DNA from: Bin80 sp965208025 | GTDB taxonomy: Bacteria > Bacteroidota > Rhodothermia > Rhodothermales > Bin80 | Assembly: GCA_965208025.1 (NCBI GenBank) | Contig: OZ242302.1 | Location: 930,001 to 994,000, forward strand | DNA: 64,000 nucleotides | Direction of reading: 5' to 3' | In this document: positions 36,875 through 45,805 of the stretch, in pieces | Layout of the letters: each line of letters opens with the position of its first letter | How positions within the stretch are numbered: the first letter of the stretch is position 1 | Translations under genes and position numbers: made by a program | Notes under the pieces: model-generated | Databases searched by the model: none | Told to the model about the DNA's origin: nothing | The model's input: the letters and a program-made list of their open reading frames with translations, nothing else

Positions 36875-38500
36875 TTATCGCAGAACGATAAGTGGCTTTG
36901 ATTCCTTATAGACCGTAGACGAAAATCCGGCCACTAATATTCTGTAGAGATATACCCCCCCGGGTAGTGAAGACGTATCAAGTGTGGTCACATACCACTC
37001 CCCTGGCTCCCGAAATTGCTGTTCACCTGTGAGCACTATTTTTCCTGTAAGATCGAAGAGATTCACAGATACTAGACCGGGATCACTTTCCAGAAAGTAT
37101 CGAATCGTGGCCTGAGATGAAGTTGGATTTGGGAAGGATTGTACCAAAATATTTGTTATCCTCGGCTCTACAAAAATTTCGGCAGTAGCTAGACGCTGTT
37201 GTGCCCCACTTTGATTCTGTGCTACGAGTTCATAGATATGAAGTCCAACGCTAGGAGCATCCGAAATGCTACCATCCATCGCGCCCTCCCCCCTGATAAT
37301 TTCAATTGGGTTCCCATCTTCCGCATGTCGCTGAACATAGAACTCATCTATCCCATTGTCCACAGTGAATGACCATCTGAGTCTTACAATTCCCGACTGA
37401 CTCAAACGTGCAATGATGGCACCCTCTCCCAAGCGCATATTTCCCCGAAGAAGCAGGTCTTCTACTCTGAGCATAAAGTCAGGTAGATTCTGATAATTAT
37501 TATCTCCTGGACATGCAGTATTGTTGAAATCCCGATGTCCTCGCATATCATCAGGCGACACATTATAGCGCTCTGACAGGAATCCGAAGGTCGCTATCAG
37601 TGAGTCAGTGGCAAACGGCGTGAGTTCATTCCGGCAACCTGCCCCCTCTGGAGGATGAAAACAACCCATCAGTGATATTCCAATATTCCCACGATTCGCA
37701 CCACCCGCATGAGCCCCCTGCACCAACTGGGGTCCTTGGTCAAAGGGATCACTTTCTCTTAAAAAGGGGCGACCTTGATATAAACGTCCTTCCTGATCCA
37801 TCAAAAACTGATACCCAATATCACTCCATCCCCTGCCATTCTGATGAAATAGCTGGATCCTTCGAACCTGTTCCAATCCTTCCGAAAGAGTGGTAGCTGC
37901 AAACCCGGCCGTATGATGGAGCGTCATATAGTCATAGCTGGGGCGATTCAAGGGAATGGGAGACCCCCGAAATGGATGTGCACCCCATTCTGTACGCCTG
38001 CGAATGTTGGGGGCACGGATCAAAAAGTCATTTTTCTTTTCAGCTTTCTGAGACAACTGATCCATCTCTTCTCCCTGATCCAGACGCTGATCAAAAGTGC
38101 CAGCGTTCAATATCAGCAGTGAAGCGTCTGCATCCAACTGAAAGCGCAGTTCAAACTTTGTTGCATTGATTACATGATCATCTCGGTAGGCTGCAAGAAA
38201 CGCTTCGTCCGTTGCACTACGAACAATGTAAAGGGGATGCCACCTCTCCCAACCTTGAGGACTGAAAAATCGTATGAAACCTGATAGGGAATCACTATCT
38301 GTAAATCCTTGAAGGGCAATCCCCGTGAAATCATTGGAAAGAGTCTGACTATGAACACTCACGGATGCGTGCTTACCTGTCAAGGTAACGTTGGGAGCCG
38401 TTAATACAACTTCTTCATGAATCATATCATGAATAAGCTGTGCATGAACCGTGATCGGCCCTCCAATCAAGAGAATAAAGCCCAGAAGCCTTAGCCTCAT
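36875..38500 (-). CDS. T9SS-secreted N-acetylmuramoyl-L-alanine amidase (PGRP/amidase_2 type)
   Basis: A 541-aa exported enzyme predicted to cleave the amide bond between MurNAc and the stem peptide. The signal peptide is about residues 1-20 (ending VHAQ). The amidase domain, at about 165-345, starts RTEWGAHPFRGSP. Zinc ligands are seen at LHHTAGF (His, about 195), GHRDF (His, about 320) and ACPGD (Cys, about 328); IGYQFLMDQEGRLYQGRPF and NIGISLMGCF are further family signatures. After a beta-sandwich linker comes a T9SS sorting domain beginning with QSFPNPTSSQATIRYF (about 450). It is the last gene of the envelope operon, 4 bp after the PorV-like gene. It could remodel the host wall or attack competitors; the sequence does not decide. 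Confidence 0.92.
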   Translation of the reverse strand: MRLRLLGFILLIGGPITVHAQLIHDMIHEEVVLTAPNVTLTGKHASVSVHSQTLSNDFTGIALQGFTDSDSLSGFIRFFSPQGWERWHPLYIVRSATDEAFLAAYRDDHVINATKFELRFQLDADASLLILNAGTFDQRLDQGEEMDQLSQKAEKKNDFLIRAPNIRRRTEWGAHPFRGSPIPLNRPSYDYMTLHHTAGFAATTLSEGLEQVRRIQLFHQNGRGWSDIGYQFLMDQEGRLYQGRPFLRESDPFDQGPQLVQGAHAGGANRGNIGISLMGCFHPPEGAGCRNELTPFATDSLIATFGFLSERYNVSPDDMRGHRDFNNTACPGDNNYQNLPDFMLRVEDLLLRGNMRLGEGAIIARLSQSGIVRLRWSFTVDNGIDEFYVQRHAEDGNPIEIIRGEGAMDGSISDAPSVGLHIYELVAQNQSGAQQRLATAEIFVEPRITNILVQSFPNPTSSQATIRYFLESDPGLVSVNLFDLTGKIVLTGEQQFREPGEWYVTTLDTSSLPGGVYLYRILVAGFSSTVYKESKPLIVLR

Positions 38501-38504
38501 GACC

Positions 38505-39557
38505 CTAAAAAGATAGATTAACGGTCAGCCAATGCGTCTGGGTTAAGCGCCCAAAATCCGCATATGCATAATCGAATTTGGTTACTAAATCTCGGTTGAT
38601 ACGAATCATAAGACTGCCCCCTACGGTCAGTCCCTGCTCCGAATCCGGCTCAAACAAGTTCCGATATCCGGCCCGAAATGCAATCAGATCCCTAAACATA
38701 TATTCTGCACCTGCATTGATATACTCTGCATTATCGTTCGGATGTGCTGCGTCGGATGTAAGTACGATCCGGTGGGTTCCTGTATCCACAGCATCCCACG
38801 CTAAACCTACCCTGAAGATGAGGGGCATTGAGAATCCATCCGTGCGATATTGTGCATTGACTATTTCTGCAGTACCCGTTGTATTGGGACTGGGATCTTC
38901 GCTGAAGAGGATATCCCGCCCATCAATTCGCATCTTAGGACCTATGTTTGACATACTGGCGCCAAGGCGTAAACTTTGGAACGGAGTTGTGAAGAGAGTA
39001 CCGATGTCAAATGCAATGGAGGAAGCTGTACTGTGCCAGATTCGCTCCTGAACCATTTTAACATTCGCGCCGATTGAGAATTGCTCGCTGAGATTTCGGG
39101 CATAGGTGAGTTGCAAAGCAAAACTGAGTGTATTGAACTGTTCACCTGTTCCCTCAGGCTGTAATTCAGTCCGAACCGGCATGTCTCCACTATCAACGAT
39201 CAGAAGTGACAAACCCATAGACCCAAACGGAGCCATGGAGGTCCCGAATGCGGCAAAGTTATAGTTGATGTCTGCCAAATATTGGGTATTGCTAAGTTGT
39301 AAATGACTCCCAGTCAGTCGCGCGAATCCTGCGGGATTCCAATATACAGAACTCATATCACTCGCTTCAGCCACATACGCCCCTCCAAGCGCAATTGCCC
39401 TCGCACCTGCCCCAAGTTTCAGGAATTGTGCTGCGGTAGTCCCAACTCTGGTGATCGTTTCTTCATCAAGTGAACTAGATTCCTCCTGCGCTACCACCGA
39501 AGTACTGGTAAATAATCCCAGAAATAAGATCCCTACACTAAGGTTCTGGATTCTCAT
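38505..39557 (-). CDS. PorV/PorQ family outer-membrane beta-barrel protein
   Basis: A 350-aa outer-membrane protein with a signal peptide (about 1-23, ending VVAQ) and the family opening AAQFLKLGAGARAIALGGAY, then SSVYWNPAGFARL near residues 35-80. The rest alternates barrel-like strands and ends LTQTHWLTVNLSF, with a C-terminal Phe typical of outer-membrane barrels. PorV acts as the T9SS shuttle that receives cargo from the translocon and passes it to the sortase; paralogues of unknown role are common. Here it lies between two cargo genes with T9SS sorting domains, 4-5 bp from each, so it may serve these cargoes specifically (inference). Main T9SS genes are not in the window. Confidence 0.88.
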   Translation of the reverse strand: MRIQNLSVGILFLGLFTSTSVVAQEESSSLDEETITRVGTTAAQFLKLGAGARAIALGGAYVAEASDMSSVYWNPAGFARLTGSHLQLSNTQYLADINYNFAAFGTSMAPFGSMGLSLLIVDSGDMPVRTELQPEGTGEQFNTLSFALQLTYARNLSEQFSIGANVKMVQERIWHSTASSIAFDIGTLFTTPFQSLRLGASMSNIGPKMRIDGRDILFSEDPSPNTTGTAEIVNAQYRTDGFSMPLIFRVGLAWDAVDTGTHRIVLTSDAAHPNDNAEYINAGAEYMFRDLIAFRAGYRNLFEPDSEQGLTVGGSLMIRINRDLVTKFDYAYADFGRLTQTHWLTVNLSF

Positions 39558-39562
39558 GGGCT

Positions 39563-42500
39563 CTATTTTATCACCGCGAATTTCCCAATAAAGGTTCCTG
39601 CTGGACTATCCACATGGAAAATATAAAGCCCGTAGGCAAGGTTCATATTATCTCGAGTGCGCATATCCCAGAATACTTTCCCATTGTCAAGCGCACTGTC
39701 ATGATGAAGCGTCTCAACTAGTTCACCCGAAAGTGTGTAAATGCGAATCGTACACTGTTGGGGTACATTCGCAAAGTAGAGTCTTCGTTCACCGCGTTCC
39801 GTACGAGAAATAGGATTGCGGGGCTCAAATACCGTTGTAGCTACATAGGGGTTTGGAACCACATATATATCCTGCAATTCTTGGGTCGTGAGAGTTTCGT
39901 CTGTCGCCGCAGCAACAGTACGAAAATTAAATAGATCTCCCTTGGCAAATGGCTTACGGGTCGCCAGAACGAGTACATCACCCCCCTGTGGAGTAGACCC
40001 GATGTCATCCAATCGAACTTCCCAAGTTGCCGTGAGCCCTTCATCTAACTGCTCCAGAAATACAATCCGTTCCATGACCTCCCATGATCCATTACGGTTA
40101 ACGTCTGGGACAAATACTTGAATTGGACGATTGGCTTGGGTTACATTGACGACCTCAAACGGAATCGGAATATTATTACTGAATCCAGTCGCAACTGGAA
40201 CGTCGGAAAATCTGATTTCATAATCAAAAGGCTGGGTCATTCGCCCAGGACCTGTACTTGCCTGCTGAAACCTAAAGGGGATATTCGTGCTTCCGCCTGT
40301 CCAACCCGAAGCTTCAGTATCAAATTCCAGGGCATCATCCTGCACAAACACATGGAGGCCCTCAAAAACAATATTCCCTTCTTCGCTTTGCAGTAAGGTG
40401 CTCTGAAATAATGGAGCATACTGAAACGTAGCCTGTATTTCTTCGCCAGCATCTACACCAGCACTCCCAAATACATTGATGGCCCCTGAACGACCATCTA
40501 CTGAATAATCTGTATCCTGAGTGAGTAATCTCCCATCCGAAGTACGAAGCTCAAAAGAACTTTCTATAATATTCCTGTATAGTGTGTTCTGACTTTTTCC
40601 AGTGGCAACTTGAAGCGTTATGGTGACAGGACCTTCATTGATTACCGAATAGACCACGCTTTCATCCGTCTCATCAAATTCAATTCGGTAGGACTGGTCA
40701 TCCCGTACTGCCAAGTCATCCACTACATTGATGACAATGGAACCCGTTGCATTTCCTCTGGTGTGAATTAATCCTGTTGGATCAAATGCAGACGCGGGTA
40801 CATATCCTGCCACCTTAGGACCTGGTACAACGGAAATGGTATTCACATCAAATATATACTGATCTGTAGTTGGGTCATAGGTGATCGTCTTGCTTGTTTC
40901 GCTTGGCGGAATTCCATTCGCGAATGCATCTCCGGCTGCACCAGCAAACCCGCGATCATAGGCTGCTAAGGCATAGTAATATGTCTGCCCGTTAACAACA
41001 TTGTTTGAATCAACAAAGGTATGAAATAATCCCGTGTCTTCTCCAAGATCATAGGTGACACCACGCCCAGGGAATGGGATGGGACTTGGACCATTCAAGC
41101 CATTATTCAGATCAAATCTCGCATCCACGCCAAGAGAAGTCTTTAGTGGGGTGAACAGGAAATTACTTCCATTGATATCTGTGATAGTCTGTTGGTCAGA
41201 AAATTCGTGATCCGTAGAACGATAGATTACATAGCCCTCAAAATCTTCCTCTCTGGTTAAAGGATCCACTGAACCCTCGGCCTCATCATCCCAATACAAT
41301 GTGACACGCTTATCTCCAGGAACTGCGCGTAGATTCGGCTTCTGTGGAGGCTTGGCAAACACATATCCGACATCATAGATCTGCTGCGCTGTATTTGCAT
41401 TTAGACGTAAGTCCTCTCGATTTTGCCCAACAATCAGGGCAATAGAAAACCGTTTGGTCGCACCAGCGCGAAGGCGGAAAGAGCCCGACCCATACAGGAA
41501 CACATAGTCTCCAGGTGATGTGGGTACTACATCAAATCGCCCAGGTTGGACAAAACTCCAAACACGTTCATCATTGTCAACACGATTCCCTGCAAATGGT
41601 GGAGAGGCGAAAGAAGTGAGACCAAACTGATCGCTCTCATCAATATCGGTGAATTCAAAATTGGGCTCGCCTGGCTTGGTAATATCAAACTGATCCCCCG
41701 CAGTAGGCACGCCATCTCCCTCGCCTAGATCACCCGTTCCTGGAATGCCATCAATGCCCACATCATCAAACTCTGGATTCCAGTCCCCATCATTGTCAAT
41801 GCCATCGGTCCAGGATTCATCAATCATGCCGTCGGCATCATTGTCAATCCCATCATCATCAACTCCGGGACTTTCTAAAAATTTATATCCAAAATATCCA
41901 GGGACCCGACCTGCAATATCACTGCGACCATCGTCATCCCATGCGAAAACCATATTGAGATTTTCATCATAGAATGCCCAGTCATCGGGCCAGTCGTTCG
42001 GGCCTCCAACATGTGGATCTCCCCACATTCCAAAGATCACTCTATCTAAATCTTTTTCACTCTTATTCGTGATCTTGTAGATGAGAAATATTACATCCTC
42101 AGCCAATGGGTTCGCCCACTGATAAAGTCGGACTTCCACCTCTAGCCCAAGCCCACGCTTTGTACTATCACTCGGGAATGGCCAATAGCTGAATTCACTA
42201 TTGTTGTAGTCATTCATAAAGTAGATTGTCTCTTTATCCGCATTGGATGCACCTTGCCGCAGCGCCCCAGGCCAGAGGTATTGCTCCAAGGTTTCATTGT
42301 ACCATGCCTCTGGCCATGAGTCCGGTTTCCCATCCAGATCCTCATCCGAGTCATCATTCGTAGGAATCTTGATTGATTGGGGATTCACTACCTGCAATCC
42401 TCCGAAGCTCCCCACTGGTTCCGCACAGGAAATAGGTTGCCAACCCCAAAAGGTGGAGCCATCTGGGGAGATTTCCCCTCCATTGGAAACTAAACCATCG

Positions 42501-42964
42501 GAAACAATCCGCATGACATAGACTTGATTCCCCTGTTCATCAAGAACTGGACGACCAGTTTCATCTACCAAGGGAACACTCTGGGGATCACGAACGCGGC
42601 CGTCCTCACGATAAGTATCCACGACCTCGGCAGCAACGAACGGACCAAACTCATACCCGTACCCGAGTCCATTCCAGACAATATCAGTAATGGTGTTTCC
42701 GGGTGCGGAGATGGACCCAAAGTTGAAGATTTGGGTCGTAATCCTATTTCCATTCAGAATCACATCACGACGATTCGTGATTCCCTCTTCACATTCCTGA
42801 TTTGCCCCTGTACGAAACGGTATCTTACCCAGATTGGTGAGCCAAGCATGAACTTGATGTTGATCCCAGCCCCGTAGTCGTTCAAATTCACTCTGCTGCG
42901 CCTTTACCTGAAAAGAACCCAGAAGTAAGACCAAGACGAAAGAAACCCTGAATTGAAGACTCAT
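39563..42964 (-). CDS. Large T9SS-exported protein of unknown function with calcium-binding-like repeats
   Basis: 1133 aa from ATG 42964 (MSLQFRVSFVLVLLLGSFQV, a signal peptide cut near KAQQ). The ATG shares one base with the stop of the TonB receptor (TAATG), which favours it over the longer frame to 43015. Several Asp-rich loops (DSDEDLDGKPDSWPEAWYNE, DDDGIDNDADGMIDE) resemble EF-hand-like or type 3 calcium-binding repeats. There is a fibronectin-like region (RAVPGDKRVTLYWDDEAEGS, near 570) and a C-terminal sorting domain (VPNPYVATTVFEP, then LAYGLYIFHVDSPAGTFIGK). I do not recognise an enzymatic domain. Proteins of this build are frequent in Rhodothermia-like genomes next to TonB receptors and PorV. 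It probably sits on the cell surface. Confidence 0.82.
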   Translation of the reverse strand: MSLQFRVSFVLVLLLGSFQVKAQQSEFERLRGWDQHQVHAWLTNLGKIPFRTGANQECEEGITNRRDVILNGNRITTQIFNFGSISAPGNTITDIVWNGLGYGYEFGPFVAAEVVDTYREDGRVRDPQSVPLVDETGRPVLDEQGNQVYVMRIVSDGLVSNGGEISPDGSTFWGWQPISCAEPVGSFGGLQVVNPQSIKIPTNDDSDEDLDGKPDSWPEAWYNETLEQYLWPGALRQGASNADKETIYFMNDYNNSEFSYWPFPSDSTKRGLGLEVEVRLYQWANPLAEDVIFLIYKITNKSEKDLDRVIFGMWGDPHVGGPNDWPDDWAFYDENLNMVFAWDDDGRSDIAGRVPGYFGYKFLESPGVDDDGIDNDADGMIDESWTDGIDNDGDWNPEFDDVGIDGIPGTGDLGEGDGVPTAGDQFDITKPGEPNFEFTDIDESDQFGLTSFASPPFAGNRVDNDERVWSFVQPGRFDVVPTSPGDYVFLYGSGSFRLRAGATKRFSIALIVGQNREDLRLNANTAQQIYDVGYVFAKPPQKPNLRAVPGDKRVTLYWDDEAEGSVDPLTREEDFEGYVIYRSTDHEFSDQQTITDINGSNFLFTPLKTSLGVDARFDLNNGLNGPSPIPFPGRGVTYDLGEDTGLFHTFVDSNNVVNGQTYYYALAAYDRGFAGAAGDAFANGIPPSETSKTITYDPTTDQYIFDVNTISVVPGPKVAGYVPASAFDPTGLIHTRGNATGSIVINVVDDLAVRDDQSYRIEFDETDESVVYSVINEGPVTITLQVATGKSQNTLYRNIIESSFELRTSDGRLLTQDTDYSVDGRSGAINVFGSAGVDAGEEIQATFQYAPLFQSTLLQSEEGNIVFEGLHVFVQDDALEFDTEASGWTGGSTNIPFRFQQASTGPGRMTQPFDYEIRFSDVPVATGFSNNIPIPFEVVNVTQANRPIQVFVPDVNRNGSWEVMERIVFLEQLDEGLTATWEVRLDDIGSTPQGGDVLVLATRKPFAKGDLFNFRTVAAATDETLTTQELQDIYVVPNPYVATTVFEPRNPISRTERGERRLYFANVPQQCTIRIYTLSGELVETLHHDSALDNGKVFWDMRTRDNMNLAYGLYIFHVDSPAGTFIGKFAVIK

Positions 42965-45711
42965 TAAAAGGAGACGGTTACACCAAGACGGATCTGGCGC
43001 GGCGAGGAATACCAATGGGGTCGTGTATCGTATTCTTCTAAGGAATGCACACCGGGAAGACGATAATTAGGCTCCCAAGTGGCATGCAAGTTCCGCTGAG
43101 CTGAGAGCGAATAAGTTGCACGACCAGTATCATTAAACACAAAATTTTCGTTTAAGCGGTCGAATAAGTTGAATACTTTTACAAACGCACGAATCGGTAC
43201 ATTTGCCACATTAAATTCTTTGAACAAGTGAGCATCCACATTCAACTTGGCGGGCTTTCGGCCGCTACGTGTCGGTAGGTCAACATTTTGATCCAGAATC
43301 AAGGGAGAGTACGGATAGCCTGTGGAGAACTGACCGTTAAATGAAAGTCCAAATCGCCGAGTGCGTGAAAGTGTGACGGTAGAAGAAATCACATGACGCT
43401 GATCAAACGAGAGCGGAACCACCTCCAGCTCATTTTCACGCCCAGACAAACGATTGAAGAAAAATCTGTTTGCATCATCATCACTCCCTTCGGCAATCTG
43501 AAACGTGTAATCCAGTGTAGCAGACAGAAATCCATCCTGAGCCCGTCGCTTGGTAAATGAAACCGTGAGTCCCGTGACATTGGCATATGCTTTGTTGAGA
43601 TAAATATTGTACAGATCTTCACCTGCAATCGTTGAATGTCGCACCAATTGAAGCGCCATATAATCGCGAATGTTCTTAAAGTACCCCGTTACATGAACGG
43701 CCAACAATTCTCCCAGTTGTTGCTGTACTCCAAACTCATACTGCACGGTTCTTTCAGGTCGCAGGTTGGTATTTCCAAAGGTTGGAGCACTTCCCTTGGG
43801 AAATTCAAATTCAGGGTTGATAAATAAATTTCGTAAAGAGGGCATCTGTGCAAAATGCCCATAGGAAAAGTGAATGATCCCTCTATCGGTGATGGGGAAT
43901 GACACACCAAGTCTGGGCAGCAACAGGTTCTTGACGGAAGCATCTGCTAATTCACCCTGAGGGTTGAACAAGTCGGGGATATACGCACCATTGGGTTGAA
44001 AGCGCTCAAAACGTAACCCTGCATTTATGATGAAGTTATCAAATTCAAGCTTGTCCTGAGCATAGGCGCTCAGTTCGAGTACTTTTTGATCGTCATAACG
44101 GTCATGCGAAGGGTTATCAACTGACTCAACAGTGGGCTCTGGATATTGATTCCCATCATAGAGGACAATAAAGTTCTGGCGGCTCAGACTATGCTGCTGA
44201 GCTTCAACTCCAACCTTCACCTCATGGGTGATCCCAAACTGCCGAGTAAAGTCTGCCTTGCCTCGAAGTGATCCAGAGTCTTCGTAAATATGCGATTTTT
44301 GATTTCCACCAAAGAGATAATTATTCCCTGGAAAGCCGGTAACATTCCCAGCACCAATCCCCCCAATATCCTTGACATAACGGGGATCAAGCGGATCTTC
44401 ATAGAGGAAATATTTATACGATGCCTGTGCCCAAGACAGCTTGACGGTGTAGAATGTGCGTGGATTCAGTGTATGAGTATAATGAAGACTGTGATTCTGA
44501 TTCCGACGCTGATTACTTGCGACACCGTCTGGATTGTACCTGTACCCAAAACTGAATCCTTTTGCCTCGCTGTTATCAATCAAGAAAGAGTATTCCAGTT
44601 GGGTGTTGGTGGAGAGCCGTGCTGTGAGTTTTGAAAGCACATTGAACCGATCGTTGGGATTCATGGCAACGCGCTCATTGGGTAGCTCCAAGCCCTGCCC
44701 CCCAACCTCTGATCCATCTGGAAGGGTGATCGTACTGTCTACGTACTCCCACCATGGATTCCCCTGAATTTCATAATACCACGGATTGCTATTGAAATTT
44801 GCAGAATCGCTAGGGAAATGCTGACGAATTCCATAGAGATGACCATCATGATTGTCGTATCTACCCGAAATCAAAAAACGAACCCTTGGGCCGATTGGAA
44901 TGGGACCACTCAAAGAACCTTCCAGTGTCGTCGAAGTAAGTTTGATCCCATCAGGCAGGAGGAAGAGTTCATGGTTTTGAGTGAGATAGTCCCCTCCGTA
45001 AGCAGTAATGGATCCTTCCAACTGCTCGCCACCTTCCTTCGTTACGAGGTTCACGACGGCCGACATGGCTTTGCCATATTCTGCATTGAAAGCCCCAGAA
45101 ATCACGGAAAGTTCTTCAATTGCATCAATTGCTACCCGTGTGTTAATTCCGTTGGTATTGAATGGATTACTGACGGGGAGACCATCCACCAGATAGGATA
45201 TCTCATTACTGCGCCCACCCCGAACATGTAATTCTCCACTGGCCCCTGTGGTTACCCCTGCCGTCGTCGCTAAAACACCAAAGAGACTTTCAACAGGCAG
45301 TGCTTCAATTTCATCAGCAATAATGGTTTTTTTTGATGCGGTAAGATCCTTCTGTACGAGAGGGCGCTCTGCCTGAACGATCAACTCCTCTCCCTCTATT
45401 ACAGTCTGATTCAATTCAATATCTATTCGTGTCGTTTGACCACTGGTAATCTGAATATCTGTGACTCGCTGTCCCTGATAGCCGATGTAAGAATAGACTA
45501 ATGAGTAAGAGCCTGGGCGCAGATTGAGCAGAACGTAATTCCCTTCCAGATCGGTCGTGGTACCACGCCCAGTACCTTCAATGAGTACAGCAACGCCAAT
45601 GAGCTCTTCCCCCGTATCTGCATCCTCTATATGTCCAGCAATCTTCCCCTGTCCATAAACAGATCCACTCCATAGGCAACTTACAACAGGAAGCAATAGA
45701 AGATGACGCAT
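42964..45711 (-). CDS. TonB-dependent receptor with carboxypeptidase-regulatory-like domain
   Basis: A 915-aa outer-membrane receptor: signal peptide about 1-20 (ending VYGQ), then a CarboxypepD_reg-like domain (AGHIEDADTGEELIGVAVLI, about 24-100). The plug follows with LPVESLFGVLATTAGVTTGA and HVRGGRSNEISYLVDGLPVS near 140-185, then a long barrel ending GVTVSF. Unlike the receptor at 18894 it has no STN signalling domain, so it is not expected to control an ECF factor. It lies directly upstream of the large T9SS protein (one-base overlap) and 94 bp downstream of the FG-GAP protein. The operon may take up or display a polymer whose identity the sequence does not reveal. Confidence 0.92.
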   Translation of the reverse strand: MRHLLLLPVVSCLWSGSVYGQGKIAGHIEDADTGEELIGVAVLIEGTGRGTTTDLEGNYVLLNLRPGSYSLVYSYIGYQGQRVTDIQITSGQTTRIDIELNQTVIEGEELIVQAERPLVQKDLTASKKTIIADEIEALPVESLFGVLATTAGVTTGASGELHVRGGRSNEISYLVDGLPVSNPFNTNGINTRVAIDAIEELSVISGAFNAEYGKAMSAVVNLVTKEGGEQLEGSITAYGGDYLTQNHELFLLPDGIKLTSTTLEGSLSGPIPIGPRVRFLISGRYDNHDGHLYGIRQHFPSDSANFNSNPWYYEIQGNPWWEYVDSTITLPDGSEVGGQGLELPNERVAMNPNDRFNVLSKLTARLSTNTQLEYSFLIDNSEAKGFSFGYRYNPDGVASNQRRNQNHSLHYTHTLNPRTFYTVKLSWAQASYKYFLYEDPLDPRYVKDIGGIGAGNVTGFPGNNYLFGGNQKSHIYEDSGSLRGKADFTRQFGITHEVKVGVEAQQHSLSRQNFIVLYDGNQYPEPTVESVDNPSHDRYDDQKVLELSAYAQDKLEFDNFIINAGLRFERFQPNGAYIPDLFNPQGELADASVKNLLLPRLGVSFPITDRGIIHFSYGHFAQMPSLRNLFINPEFEFPKGSAPTFGNTNLRPERTVQYEFGVQQQLGELLAVHVTGYFKNIRDYMALQLVRHSTIAGEDLYNIYLNKAYANVTGLTVSFTKRRAQDGFLSATLDYTFQIAEGSDDDANRFFFNRLSGRENELEVVPLSFDQRHVISSTVTLSRTRRFGLSFNGQFSTGYPYSPLILDQNVDLPTRSGRKPAKLNVDAHLFKEFNVANVPIRAFVKVFNLFDRLNENFVFNDTGRATYSLSAQRNLHATWEPNYRLPGVHSLEEYDTRPHWYSSPRQIRLGVTVSF

Positions 45712-45805
45712 TTATGATCCTATCCTTCCAAGGATACTCTTCTTTGGACAGATGTGGAGTGACGATCAAGTGATACAGCCAAACTATTTTTCATGGGAAG
45801 GAAAC

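Noticed and set aside
36875..36891. TTATCG-CAGAA-CGATAA hairpin as terminator between convergent genes
   Set aside because: The stem overlaps the amidase stop codon and final codons, has only 6 bp and no T-tract.
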